A stretch of 64,000 nucleotides of DNA from Flavobacterium psychrotrophum. Lineage in GTDB: Bacteria; Bacteroidota; Bacteroidia; Flavobacteriales; Flavobacteriaceae. The position numbers and the translations under genes were made by a program. Under the pieces are notes generated by a model. The model saw only the letters and a list, made by a program, of their open reading frames with translations. It was not told the origin of the DNA and did not search any database. The stretch's first letter is position 1. Each line of letters opens with the position of its first letter. Below are positions 55,070-64,000 of the stretch, in pieces. Location: assembly GCF_003403075.1 (NCBI RefSeq), contig NZ_CP031557.1, positions 2,542,001-2,606,000 on the forward strand. Reading direction: 5' to 3'.

Positions 55070-58000
55070 ATGTTAAAAGAATTACGCAAAGGAGCAAAGA
55101 GATACGGAAACGTTTTTTTACTGTTGTTCTCACTATTATCAATTCACGTTTCTGCACAAGTAGTGTACTACCACGATTTTGGAACAAGTACCATAAATAC
55201 GCATCCATATATGGTACCGCCTACAAATTCTGACGCGAGCCTTAGCGGATCTTCATGGACAAATACACCACGAGCAGAGTGGACTGATTTTGCAGGTGCT
55301 ACCGGAAAAGCGCTTTCACTTAATAACTCGTCAGGCACTCCTGTAGTTACACTTACTTTTAACATTGCACCCCAAAAGCAACTTGATATTACAGGATTTA
55401 GTTTCTGGACACAACGTAGCGGCACCGGCGCGCAAGCCTGGACAATGCGTATAAATAACAATGTGGTGGGTAATGGAACGATGCCTACAGGTGGTACTGT
55501 AGCAGCTAATCCGGCACTAACAACACCTGTAACCAGCCTTACCGGTACAGTAACTGTTACACTTTCGCTTAGTGGCGCAACAGGTAACGGCACCTGGAGA
55601 CTGGATGATTTTACCCTTTTTGGGACTGTAACAAATACCTGTACCCCACCGGTTGTGAGTTCGCTTAGCCCAGCTACAGCTCCTGTTGGAACTGTGGTAA
55701 CTTTAAATGGTAGTGGCTTTGCTACAGGTACTACAGCGGTACTTTTTAACGGCACCCCCGCAACTTCTTACCAGGTAGTTTCAGATACACAAATAAAAGC
55801 CATAGTTCCTGCCGGTACTTCGGGTATCGTTAAGGTAACTACAAATAACTGTACAGGAGAATCAACCGGCGCGTTTACATATCTTACAGCTAACTGCCCC
55901 GGCATCAGCAATGGCAACGATCTTTTTATATCTGAAGTTTATGATGCAGACCGTGGCGAAGGTGGTGCTATAGAACTTTATAACCCTACAGCTCTTCCTA
56001 TTAATCTTGCTCAGTACACGCTACGCAAATTTAGAGATGCAAACCCTAACCAGGGAACAGCACCGCTGCAACTGGTAGGAACAGTTCCTCCTGGGGAGGT
56101 ATACCTTGTAGGTAAGAAAAATAACAACATTGCGGTTTGTGATATAAACAGCTCTGTTGAGCTTGTCGATGGATTTAATGATCTTGATGAATTTGTACTA
56201 TTAAAGAATGGTGTCGTAATTGATGATGTTATATGTCCTAATCAAACCGGTTTTTCGATGTATCGTAATTTTGATGCCGTAAAACCCAAGGTAACATATT
56301 CAGGTGCTGACTGGAATACACTTTTGATTGAAGACTGCGCAGACCTTGGCCGTTATAATATACCTACTACGCCTCAGGCATCATTTACAGCACAACCACA
56401 AAACACGGCAATTTGCCATGATGCCACAGCAACATTTACAGCAACGGCTCAGAATGCTACTACAGGATATACCTACCAATGGAAAACCCTTGACAATGGT
56501 ATTTGGGTAAATGTGGTAAATAACGCTACTTACTCAGGTGCGCAAACAGCTACACTAAATGTAGTTGGCAGTGCGGCTTTAGACGGCAACCAGTATTATC
56601 TTGAGGTAACATCTGCTAGCTGTACAATAGTTAGTAACGCCGCGCTATTAACTGTAAACGCTGCTCCTGAAACACCTATAGCTAATGTTGTACAACCTAC
56701 ATGTACTAATCCTGTTGCAACTATTACAATTACTCCTGTTGCAGGTGTTACATATAGTTTTGACAACTTAGCCTTTAATGTAAATAATGAGTTTACAATG
56801 GCTACACCGGGCACCTATGCCATAAGTGTAAAGAATGCCGCAGGATGTATTACATCTTCTACTGTTACTGTTGATGCTGTACCAAACGCTCCGGCTACTC
56901 CCACAGCAGTCGTTACACAGCCTGACTGTACTAACACAACTGCTACAATTACCATTGATAACACGATTACAGGTCTAACATATAGTTTTGACGGAAGTGC
57001 TTTTGGAACCAATAATGTATTTACAACTACTGTAGCCGGTACATACACCATCAGTGTAAAAAATGCTTCGGGATGTACGACATCATCTACTGTTACTGTA
57101 GATGCAGCTCCAAATGCCCCTGCAACACCTATAGCAGCGGTTATACAGCCTACATGTACTAACCCAGTGGCTACAATTACCATTGATAACACGGTTACAG
57201 GCCTAACATATAGTTTTGACGGCAGTACTTTCGGAACCAGTAATGTATTTACAACTACTGTGGCGGGCACATACACTATCAGTGTGCAGAACGCTGCCGG
57301 ATGTATTACATCATCTACCATTACTGTAGATGCAGCTCCAAATGCTCCGGCTACTCCATCGGCTATTGTAACACAACCTACCTGTACTAATACTACAGCT
57401 ACAATAACTATAGACAATACCGTTACCGGACTAACCTATAGTTTTGATGGCAGCGTATACGGAAGCAATAATGTGTTTACTACAACAACTCCGGGTACAT
57501 ACACTATTAGTGTACAAAATACTACCGGATGTATTGCAAGCGCAACAATTACAGTTAATGCTGCTCCAAATGCACCTGCCACTCCATCGGCTATAGTAGC
57601 ACAGCCTACATGTACAAATCCAACTGCGACTATTACAATAGATAACACCGTTACCGGACTAACATATAGCTTTAACGGCAGCGCTTACGGAACTAATAAT
57701 GTGTTTACAACTACTGTAGCCGGTACATACGCTATTAGTGTACAAAACGCTGCAGGATGTATTGCAAGCGCAACAGTTACGGTTGATGTTTTACCAAATG
57801 CACCTGCAACACCTGTAGCTGTAGTAGCACAACCTAGCTGTACTAATGCTACAGCTACAATAACAATAGATAATACCATTACCGGATTAACATATAGCTT
57901 TGACGGAAGTGCTTACGGAACTAATAATGTATTCACAACTACTGTGGCCGGAACATATACTATTAGTGTGCAAAACGCTACAGGATGTATTACTTCATCT

Positions 58001-59029
58001 ACTATAACAGTTAATACTGTACCAAATGCTCCTGCTACTCCAACAGCAGTAGTAACGCAGCCTACATGTACTAATCCTACAGCTACTATTACTATAGATA
58101 ATACCGTTACCGGATTAACATATAGTTTTGACGGAAGCGCCTATGGAGCTAATAATGTATTCACAACTATTACAGCAGGTACATATACCATTGGCGTGCA
58201 AAATGCAGCCGGATGTACTACCTCGTCGACAGTTACGGTTAACGCTGTACCAAATGCACCTGTAACACCTACAGCTACAGTAACACAACCTACCTGTGCT
58301 ATTGATACCGCTACAATAACCATTGATACTGCAACCGGGCTTACTTATAGCTTTAATGGTAGTGCATATGGTGCAAACAATGTGTTTACAATAGCAGCAG
58401 CAGGTACATACACAATTAGCGTGCAAAATGCTGCCGGATGTACATCAAGCAGTACTGTTACTGTAAATGTTGCGCCACAGCTACCTGTAATAAGCCTTGC
58501 AGAAGGTTGTATGCCTACAACAAACGGCAGGGAGTTTTTACTGGAACTTATTACTACAGATACTAACCTTGACCTAAATACACTAACCTACGAATGGAAA
58601 CGTGAAACCACAGGCAGCAGTACAATCGTTTCTACTGATGGCCCGGTGTTTAATGTTTCAGAATATGTTGCAGACAACAACATTACTACATTCCCATTAT
58701 ACTTTACACTTAAGGTAACTACACCGCAGGGATGTACTGCTACTTTTTCGGGAGAAGCAGCAGGTGTGCTTTGCGATATTCCGCGTGGTATTTCGCCGAA
58801 TGGTGATGGTAAGAACGATGCGTTCGATCTTTCGGGAATGAATGTAAGCAGCATTTCAATCTTTAACCGTTACGGCCTTGAAGTATACAAAAAAGGTGCA
58901 TATACTAACGAATGGCACGGCCAGACCGATGGCGGACATGACCTGCCTACAGGAACGTATTTCTATGTTGTAAAAACAGGAGAAGGTTCTAAAACCGGAT
59001 GGGTTTACATCAACAGGGAAATAAGATAA
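55070..59029 (+). CDS. T9SS type B protein with TIG, lamin-tail and eight SprB-like repeats
   Basis: 1319 aa. The signal peptide is long (MLKELRKGAKRYG, then a hydrophobic stretch, cleavage near residue 30). Order: an N-terminal beta-rich region (31-185), an IPT/TIG domain (about 193-280, with PATAPVGTVVTLNGSGF), a lamin-tail domain (about 285-400, NDLFISEVYD), an Ig-like module (about 440-525), eight tandem 76-aa repeats (532-1135) resembling the SprB/gliding-associated repeat, and a type B sorting domain (PRGISPNGDGKNDAFD, ISIFNRYGLEVY, PTGTYFYVV). Type B domains are those that attach SprB-class cargo. Its start and promoter are separate from the 48830 gene. Confidence 0.92.
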   Translation: MLKELRKGAKRYGNVFLLLFSLLSIHVSAQVVYYHDFGTSTINTHPYMVPPTNSDASLSGSSWTNTPRAEWTDFAGATGKALSLNNSSGTPVVTLTFNIAPQKQLDITGFSFWTQRSGTGAQAWTMRINNNVVGNGTMPTGGTVAANPALTTPVTSLTGTVTVTLSLSGATGNGTWRLDDFTLFGTVTNTCTPPVVSSLSPATAPVGTVVTLNGSGFATGTTAVLFNGTPATSYQVVSDTQIKAIVPAGTSGIVKVTTNNCTGESTGAFTYLTANCPGISNGNDLFISEVYDADRGEGGAIELYNPTALPINLAQYTLRKFRDANPNQGTAPLQLVGTVPPGEVYLVGKKNNNIAVCDINSSVELVDGFNDLDEFVLLKNGVVIDDVICPNQTGFSMYRNFDAVKPKVTYSGADWNTLLIEDCADLGRYNIPTTPQASFTAQPQNTAICHDATATFTATAQNATTGYTYQWKTLDNGIWVNVVNNATYSGAQTATLNVVGSAALDGNQYYLEVTSASCTIVSNAALLTVNAAPETPIANVVQPTCTNPVATITITPVAGVTYSFDNLAFNVNNEFTMATPGTYAISVKNAAGCITSSTVTVDAVPNAPATPTAVVTQPDCTNTTATITIDNTITGLTYSFDGSAFGTNNVFTTTVAGTYTISVKNASGCTTSSTVTVDAAPNAPATPIAAVIQPTCTNPVATITIDNTVTGLTYSFDGSTFGTSNVFTTTVAGTYTISVQNAAGCITSSTITVDAAPNAPATPSAIVTQPTCTNTTATITIDNTVTGLTYSFDGSVYGSNNVFTTTTPGTYTISVQNTTGCIASATITVNAAPNAPATPSAIVAQPTCTNPTATITIDNTVTGLTYSFNGSAYGTNNVFTTTVAGTYAISVQNAAGCIASATVTVDVLPNAPATPVAVVAQPSCTNATATITIDNTITGLTYSFDGSAYGTNNVFTTTVAGTYTISVQNATGCITSSTITVNTVPNAPATPTAVVTQPTCTNPTATITIDNTVTGLTYSFDGSAYGANNVFTTITAGTYTIGVQNAAGCTTSSTVTVNAVPNAPVTPTATVTQPTCAIDTATITIDTATGLTYSFNGSAYGANNVFTIAAAGTYTISVQNAAGCTSSSTVTVNVAPQLPVISLAEGCMPTTNGREFLLELITTDTNLDLNTLTYEWKRETTGSSTIVSTDGPVFNVSEYVADNNITTFPLYFTLKVTTPQGCTATFSGEAAGVLCDIPRGISPNGDGKNDAFDLSGMNVSSISIFNRYGLEVYKKGAYTNEWHGQTDGGHDLPTGTYFYVVKTGEGSKTGWVYINREIR
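56663..58474 (+). repeat. Eight tandem 228-bp SprB-like coding repeats
   Basis: After a first unit of about 219 bp (from 56663), repeat starts fall at 56882, 57110, 57338, 57566, 57794, 58022 and 58250, an exact 228-bp (76-aa) period. The protein core TATITIDN.(I/V)TGLTYSFDG is nearly fixed, while third codon positions vary. Confidence 0.95.
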
Positions 59030-59047
59030 TTCCACATAAATTTTCAA

Positions 59048-59077
59048 AAAAGCTTCGCTAACCGCGGAGCTTTTTTT
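59048..59077 (+). terminator. Terminator of the 55070 gene
   Basis: aaagcttcgc pairs with gcggagcttt (one G-U), followed by T. The stem is 10 bp. Confidence 0.85.
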
Positions 59078-59128
59078 ATGCACTGCGGGTAAAAATAATT
59101 TGTAACTTAGTACGAAATTACATCACCC

Positions 59129-60403
59129 ATGTCAGTATCAACTCCCCGTCGCGTAGCCATAATTGGTTATAACCGCATACCGTTTGCAAGGCAATTTACT
59201 AACTATGCTACCGCTTCTAACCAGGATATGATGGTGGCTACGCTAAATGGCCTTATAGAAAAATATAACCTTAGCGGAAAGCAACTGGGCGAAGTAGCAG
59301 GTGGTGCCGTAATAAAACACAGCTGGGAAATTAACCTCATGCGGGAGTGTGTACTAAATACATCTCTCGACCCTAAAACACCTGCGTGCGACATTCAGCA
59401 GGCCTGCAATACGGGGCTTGAAGCTACCATGTACATTGCGAATAAAATTGCGTTGGGGCAAATTGACTGCGGTATAGCCGGAGGTGTAGATTCTACAAGC
59501 AATGTGCCATTAGAGTTTAATGAACACATTCGTAAAATACTACTGTCCGTAAGGCGCGAAAAAAGCACATGGAACAAGATTACCAAACTGGCCGGGATAA
59601 AGTTTAAGGATTTTAGTCCCGTTGCCCCTGCAAATCTTGAACCCGGCACCGGGCTTTCTATGGGTGGGCATACCGAGTATACCGCTAAATACTATAACAT
59701 ACCTCGTGCAGACCAGGATGCCTACGCGCTAAGCAGCCACCAAAAAATGGCAGCCGCCACAGATCGTGGTTTTTATAAAGACATGGTTTCTCCGTATCTC
59801 GGGTTAACGGAAGACAACAACATGCGCCGCGATACCAGCATTGAAAAACTGGCAAAGCTAAAACCCGCATTCGACAGGGAACACGGCTCGCTTACGGCGG
59901 GTAACTCCTCCCCGCTTACCGATGGAGCTTCATGCCTGTTACTGGCCAGTGAAGAATGGGCTGCACAAAACAACCTTTCTGTTCTTGCTTATATTACCCA
60001 TGCTGAGTTAGCCGCCATCGAATACATAGAAAACAAGCATAACCTGCTGTTAGCACCTGTATATGCCGCACCAAAAATGCTGCAAAAAGCAGGGCTTACC
60101 CTTCAGGATTTTGATTTTTATGAAATACACGAAGCCTTTGCTGCACAGGTTTTAACATTGCTAAAAATTTGGGAAAGCGGTGAGCTGTCTGCGCAATTTG
60201 GCGTTCCGGCATTGGGCAGTATCGACCTGGATAAGCTAAATGTAAATGGCAGCAGCCTGGCTACAGGGCATCCTTTTGCGGCTACTGGTGGCAGGGTTAT
60301 CGCCACATTGGCAAAACTGCTGAATGAAAAAGGATCAGGACGTGGATTGATATCTGTATGTGCTGCCGGCGGGCAGGGCATGACCATGATACTTGAAAAA
60401 TAG
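59129..60403 (+). CDS. Thiolase family acetyl-CoA acyltransferase (FadI-like)
   Basis: 424 aa. Thiolases join or cleave acyl-CoA and acetyl-CoA in fatty-acid and related metabolism. The active-site cysteine is in DIQQACNTGLE (about residue 90), and the other catalytic residues are in HEAFAAQ, GHPFAATGGR and CAAGGQGM. The N-terminus RRVAIIGYNRIPFAR and the length suggest the FadI group (about 430 aa), used in beta-oxidation. No hydroxyacyl-CoA dehydrogenase (FadJ) gene lies next to it. Cytoplasmic. Confidence 0.92.
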   Translation: MSVSTPRRVAIIGYNRIPFARQFTNYATASNQDMMVATLNGLIEKYNLSGKQLGEVAGGAVIKHSWEINLMRECVLNTSLDPKTPACDIQQACNTGLEATMYIANKIALGQIDCGIAGGVDSTSNVPLEFNEHIRKILLSVRREKSTWNKITKLAGIKFKDFSPVAPANLEPGTGLSMGGHTEYTAKYYNIPRADQDAYALSSHQKMAAATDRGFYKDMVSPYLGLTEDNNMRRDTSIEKLAKLKPAFDREHGSLTAGNSSPLTDGASCLLLASEEWAAQNNLSVLAYITHAELAAIEYIENKHNLLLAPVYAAPKMLQKAGLTLQDFDFYEIHEAFAAQVLTLLKIWESGELSAQFGVPALGSIDLDKLNVNGSSLATGHPFAATGGRVIATLAKLLNEKGSGRGLISVCAAGGQGMTMILEK

Positions 60404-60411
60404 CATCGGCT

Positions 60412-60939
60412 TTGGAACAGTTTGACAGCATAGATTATTTAAAGTTGGGACACTTACGCCAGGTTACGGCATATAATGCACTAACCAGGCATAAGGTGAT
60501 GGAACTTCTCTCCGGGTACACACCATTACTTGCAGGTACCATTCCTATAGGAATTGATGTAGACACCAGCGATCTTGATATTTTATGCTGCTGGCATGAT
60601 AAGGAAACTTTTATCAATATACTTACAGATTCATTTACAGGTAAGAAAGGTTTTGTTCTGAAAGATTATAGTATTAATGGTGTGCCAACTGTAAAAGCAA
60701 ACTTTTATATTGACAGTTTTGAGGCAGAGATTTTCGGTCAGAACATTCCGGTAAAAGAGCAATATGGTTATCGGCACATGATCATCGAACATAAAATACT
60801 GGAATACAAAGGAATTGAATTTCGTAAAGAGATTATCCGGTTAAAATCACAGGGCATTAAAACCGAGCCCGCTTTTGCAATGCTTTTAGGTTTGGAAGGA
60901 AATCCATATGAGGCACTTTTGGACTACAAAACGGGTTAG
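60412..60939 (+). CDS. DUF4269 protein, TTG start
   Basis: 175 aa. The family is recognised by YLKLGHLRQVTAYNAL near the N-terminus, LLAGTIPIGIDVDTSDLDILC (a nucleotidyltransferase-like GxxPIxxDxxxSDxDI pattern, about residues 40-60) and YGYRHMIIEHKIL later. No ATG lies upstream before a stop at 60394-60396, so TTG 60412 is the likely start. The sequence suggests a nucleotidyltransferase fold, but no activity is known. It follows the thiolase gene by 8 bp. Confidence 0.78.
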   Translation: MEQFDSIDYLKLGHLRQVTAYNALTRHKVMELLSGYTPLLAGTIPIGIDVDTSDLDILCCWHDKETFINILTDSFTGKKGFVLKDYSINGVPTVKANFYIDSFEAEIFGQNIPVKEQYGYRHMIIEHKILEYKGIEFRKEIIRLKSQGIKTEPAFAMLLGLEGNPYEALLDYKTG

Positions 60940-61095
60940 AATATGGCAAGTATGCTGCTAAATATTTTGGGATATGGCAAAAGGGGCTTAAATATATGTT
61001 AAGTAACTTTTTATAAACCCCTGTTCCGTAATGTGTTTTGTAATTTTATGGAAACAGCCCGATTGGGCCTTACTCCCCGGGCGAAATTTATTTTC

Positions 61096-63279
61096 ATGAA
61101 AATCATTACTGTTTCTTACAGGTTACCCCTGTCTATTAAAAAACAAAACCGAAAAACGAACATAACACAAAGTGCCGGCGGCCTGGCCACAGCCGTACTA
61201 TCTTATACTGAGAAAAGCGATAAAAACCTGACATGGGTGGGCGTTGCCGATTTCGAAAAATCTACCTGGGATCATCATAAAGACAGTTTTCCCAAAACCT
61301 TTGATGTAGAGCCTGTTTTCCTTGATAAAAAGCTGAATAAGAACTTTTATAATGTTTTTAGTAATTCGGTATTATGGGCGCTGTTTCATTATTTTCCTTC
61401 ATATGTAGAATATAATGATGAAGCCTTTGAAGCCTATAAAACGGCTAATGCAATAGTTGCCGAAAAGGTAAATGAGCTCTACGAACCCGGCGACATCATC
61501 TGGATACATGATTACCACTTCCTGGGGCTTGCCAAATTGGTTAGGGAACAGCATCCGGATGCAAAAATTGGTTACTTCCTGCACATCCCATTCCCTAACT
61601 TTGAGATTTTCCGTATACTGCCAAACAAAGTCAAGAAATATATATTAGAAGGCATTTTGGGCGCTAACCTTGCCGGCTTTCACACCTGGGATAACGCCAT
61701 GCACTTTACCGAATGTGTAGAGAAGATACTGGGCGTTTCGCAACGTAGCTTTATATTTTCTCAGGACAGCCACCGCACCCGTGTGGGCTCCTACCCTATT
61801 AGCATCGATTTTGATAAATTTTATGATGCTTACGATAAGCCTGAAGTTGCAACACTTCGTAATGAAATTAAAGACCTGTACCAGGACAAGAAAATCATAT
61901 TTTCGGTAGACAGGCTCGATTATACCAAGGGCATCAACAACCGCCTCTATGCTTTTGAAAGCTTTTTAGAAAAACATCCGGAATGGAAGGAAAAAGTGGT
62001 TTTCCTACTTGTAATTGTACCATCCCGTGAGGAAATAAATAAGTATGGCGAGCGTAAACGCATGATAGAGCATAATGTAGGGCGTATAAATGGAGCTATG
62101 GGAAGCTATAAATGGAACCCTGTGGTGTACCAGTACCAATCGGTAGACTTTGACCGTCTCATTGCATTATACAGCAGTGCAGATGTGGCATTGATATCGC
62201 CTGTGCGGGATGGTATGAACCTTGTTGCAAAAGAGTATGTTGCAGCACGAAAAGACCAGCGCGGCGTATTAATATTAAGCAGCATGGCAGGCGCAGCAAA
62301 AGAGCTTCAGGAAGCCATTACCATAAACCCTTTTGATACCGAGCTTACCGGCGAAAGAATAAATCAGGCATTGCTGATGCCAGAAGAAGACCAGCAACGC
62401 CGTATGGAGCGTATGCAGCGCTACATTAAAAAGCACGACGTGTTTTTATGGGCTACTAAGTTCCTTTCGGACACAGAGGAAATGTACAGCCATGATAATA
62501 AGGCGGTAGCGCTAAAAGGAAAAGACAAAGAAGAAATACTGCTTAAGTACGAAACTGCTAACAAAAGACTGCTATTACTGGATTTTGACGGTACGCTCGT
62601 AAACCTTAAAAGCAGACCTGAACTTGCCGTTCCCGATGATAAATTAAAGAAACTACTGGCTGGCCTGGCTGCCGATCCTAAAAACGAAGTATGGATTGTA
62701 AGTGGCCGGGACCGCAACTTTCTGGAGCATCATTTAGGGCACCTTACTTTAGGATTGATTGCCGAACATGGTGGCTGGATAAAACGTGATACCTGGGAAC
62801 CTGTAATACACGGCACCAACAGCTGGAAGGAACAGGTTATTCGTATTATGGATGAATATACAGATACCAATGCCGAAAGCTTTGTAGAAGAAAAAGAATT
62901 TGGCGTGGCATGGCACTACCGCAATGTAGAGCCTAAACAAGGCTTTTTGCTATCGCGGGAATTGCTTAACCTGCTTAAAAACAATATGCAAAATGTACCG
63001 GTACAAATAATAGACGGTAACAAGGTGATTGAGGTTAAACATTATATGGCACACAAAGGCACCACCTGCAGAAATAATATACTGTGCGGCGAATATGATT
63101 TTGCCATTGCCTTTGGCGATGACAAGACCGACGAAGACCTTTTTGAGCAACTGGAAGGCCCTAATGACTTTTCTGTAAAAGTAGGTCCGGGAAATACATC
63201 TGCAAAATACAGGATAGATTCGGTTGAAAAGGTACTTGCGTTTTTAGGTAAGCTGCAAGGTACCACAACAGTAAAATAA
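61096..63279 (+). CDS. otsA-otsB: Fused trehalose-6-phosphate synthase/phosphatase
   Basis: 727 aa from ATG 61096 (MKIITVSYRLP). The GT20 synthase half spans about residues 1-480: TQSAGGLAT, WIHDYHF, FFLHIPFP-like GYFLHIPFPNF, and NLVAKEYVAARKD. It makes trehalose-6-phosphate from UDP-glucose and glucose-6-phosphate. The C-terminal phosphatase half (about 490-727) has the HAD motif LLDFDGTLV and the later FGDDKTDEDLF, and removes the phosphate. Fusion of both enzymes gives trehalose from one polypeptide, often for stress protection. A longer frame from 61033 adds 21 non-conserved residues and is not preferred. Confidence 0.95.
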   Translation: MKIITVSYRLPLSIKKQNRKTNITQSAGGLATAVLSYTEKSDKNLTWVGVADFEKSTWDHHKDSFPKTFDVEPVFLDKKLNKNFYNVFSNSVLWALFHYFPSYVEYNDEAFEAYKTANAIVAEKVNELYEPGDIIWIHDYHFLGLAKLVREQHPDAKIGYFLHIPFPNFEIFRILPNKVKKYILEGILGANLAGFHTWDNAMHFTECVEKILGVSQRSFIFSQDSHRTRVGSYPISIDFDKFYDAYDKPEVATLRNEIKDLYQDKKIIFSVDRLDYTKGINNRLYAFESFLEKHPEWKEKVVFLLVIVPSREEINKYGERKRMIEHNVGRINGAMGSYKWNPVVYQYQSVDFDRLIALYSSADVALISPVRDGMNLVAKEYVAARKDQRGVLILSSMAGAAKELQEAITINPFDTELTGERINQALLMPEEDQQRRMERMQRYIKKHDVFLWATKFLSDTEEMYSHDNKAVALKGKDKEEILLKYETANKRLLLLDFDGTLVNLKSRPELAVPDDKLKKLLAGLAADPKNEVWIVSGRDRNFLEHHLGHLTLGLIAEHGGWIKRDTWEPVIHGTNSWKEQVIRIMDEYTDTNAESFVEEKEFGVAWHYRNVEPKQGFLLSRELLNLLKNNMQNVPVQIIDGNKVIEVKHYMAHKGTTCRNNILCGEYDFAIAFGDDKTDEDLFEQLEGPNDFSVKVGPGNTSAKYRIDSVEKVLAFLGKLQGTTTVK

Positions 63280-63315
63280 TGTACCTTTAGGCATTCCAAA
63301 GAAAATAAATTACGA

Positions 63316-64000
63316 ATGAAAAAACAGTTTACCCTTTTCCTGCTGCTTATAACAGCCGGGATATCTTATGCACAAAAAACAGAGTATGCTATTACAACGG
63401 ATATTAAATATTATCCTGAAAGTACCTATAAAAACGATTCTTATAAGGCAGAACGCTGCATACTTGATGTGTATTACCCCAAAGATAAAAAAGGATTTGC
63501 AACCATAATCTGGTTTCATGGTGGTGGCATTACCAGCGGCAGTAAAGAAATTCCGCAAGCTTTGAAGGATAAAGGATATGCTATTATAGGTGTGGGTTAC
63601 CGCCTGCACCCAAAGGTAAAAGCCCCCGTGTATATAGAAGATGCCGCTGCTGCCATAGCCTGGGCGTTTAACAATATTGAAAAATATGGCGGCGACCCAT
63701 CGCTGATATTTCTTTCAGGACATTCGGCAGGTGGGTATCTTGATTTGATGGTGGGGCTTGATAAGCAATGGCTTGCTAAATACAATATTGATGCGAATAA
63801 AGTAGCAGGATTGATTCCATTTAGCCCGCAATGTGTTACACATTTTACAGTACGCAAAGAGCAGGGCATCCCTGAAAAGCAACCTACTATAGATAAGTAC
63901 GCACCGCTTTTCCACGTTCGTGGCGATATGCCGCCTATCCTGCTTATAACCGGTAACCGCGAAATGGAGTTATTGGGGCGCTATGAAGAAAACGCCTATT
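63316..64000 (+). CDS. Exported alpha/beta hydrolase, 3' end outside window
   Basis: About 228 residues are visible. A signal peptide (MKKQFTLFLLLITAGISYAQ) is followed by an alpha/beta hydrolase fold: DVYYPKDKKG, the oxyanion-hole HGGG at about residue 75, and GHSAGG (about residue 135) with the nucleophilic Ser. This is the BD-FAE/HSL-like esterase group that cleaves acyl or carbohydrate esters. The catalytic Asp and His lie beyond the window. It begins 36 bp after the trehalose gene. Confidence 0.85.
   Translation, partial: MKKQFTLFLLLITAGISYAQKTEYAITTDIKYYPESTYKNDSYKAERCILDVYYPKDKKGFATIIWFHGGGITSGSKEIPQALKDKGYAIIGVGYRLHPKVKAPVYIEDAAAAIAWAFNNIEKYGGDPSLIFLSGHSAGGYLDLMVGLDKQWLAKYNIDANKVAGLIPFSPQCVTHFTVRKEQGIPEKQPTIDKYAPLFHVRGDMPPILLITGNREMELLGRYEENAY

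Noticed and set aside
55168..55755. 195-aa minus-strand open frame opposite the 55070 gene
   Set aside because: Shadow of a clearly real plus-strand gene; composition is the complement of Thr/Gly-rich coding sequence.
56815..57417. 200-aa open frame on the minus strand inside the SprB-like repeats
   Set aside because: It is antisense to a repeat array whose biased codons rarely give stops in this frame; the product is a Val/Ala-rich repeat without signal or motif.
53063..58474. Regular repeats considered as a CRISPR array
   Set aside because: Units of 228-267 bp, all within open frames and without short repeats and unique spacers; no cas genes.
61033..61095. Longer start for the trehalose enzyme
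   Set aside because: The 21 added residues are not of the family, whose members start just before the strand ITVSYRLP.

Overview
The window is a stretch of low-GC, densely coded chromosome from a member of the Flavobacteriaceae, most likely Flavobacterium or a close relative. The evidence is direct: several very large secreted proteins end in type IX secretion system (T9SS) sorting domains (type A at 1-3722, 21519-25586 and 29446-30303; type B at 38061-40375, 48830-54904 and 55070-59029); gldF and gldG of the gliding machinery are present (44858-47394); and many genes are preceded by the Bacteroidetes promoter pattern TTG, about 19-23 bp, TAnnTTTG. There are no rRNA or tRNA genes, no CRISPR array and no transposase.

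Layout. 1-3722 is the 3' part of an adhesin-like T9SS cargo with three almost identical Big_2 repeats. 3960-5183 holds a class III sirtuin and a small membrane protein. carB (5249-8101) and rpmH (8326-8487, only 53 aa) read leftward. 8656-12578 holds small exported or unknown genes, a frameshifted WG-repeat gene, a thiamine pyrophosphokinase and an acetyltransferase. 12769-18507 is a complete tripartite RND efflux operon (adaptor, pump, outer-membrane channel). 18569-19056 is non-coding and carries two long inverted repeats. Then come a GH130 enzyme, a TauE/DUF1634 transporter pair and a 1355-aa T9SS protein.

25675-30303 is a tight leftward operon: a T9SS surface protein, a periplasmic thioredoxin, ApbE flavin transferase, a DUF4266 lipoprotein with a GGGCGC tail, a DUF3570 barrel-like protein and an Asp-rich lipocalin-like lipoprotein. 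This is the best candidate for an undescribed extracytoplasmic redox or flavinylation system. A vitamin-K-carboxylase-like (HTTM) membrane protein lies just upstream on the same strand.

31870-38000 holds small conserved genes, an ECF sigma factor with a 48-aa protein behind it, nth, bcp, and an AraC regulator next to a siderophore-interacting flavoprotein. 38061-40375 is a type B T9SS gene broken by one missing C. 40671-48601 is largely housekeeping (purC, phoH, SAM hydrolase, gldFG, dnaN). 48830-59029 contains two giant neighbouring type B T9SS proteins built from tandem repeats. The window closes with a thiolase, a DUF4269 protein, a fused trehalose-6-phosphate synthase/phosphatase and the start of an exported alpha/beta hydrolase cut by the window end.

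Three housekeeping enzymes lack modules found in their textbook relatives: CarB has no C-terminal allosteric domain, Nth has lost most of its Fe-S cysteines and the sirtuin has only one of the usual zinc cysteines. Four genes have their TAnnTTTG box only 3-8 nt before the start codon, which predicts leaderless or nearly leaderless mRNAs. Family names come from reading the translated sequence by eye; no database search was possible.
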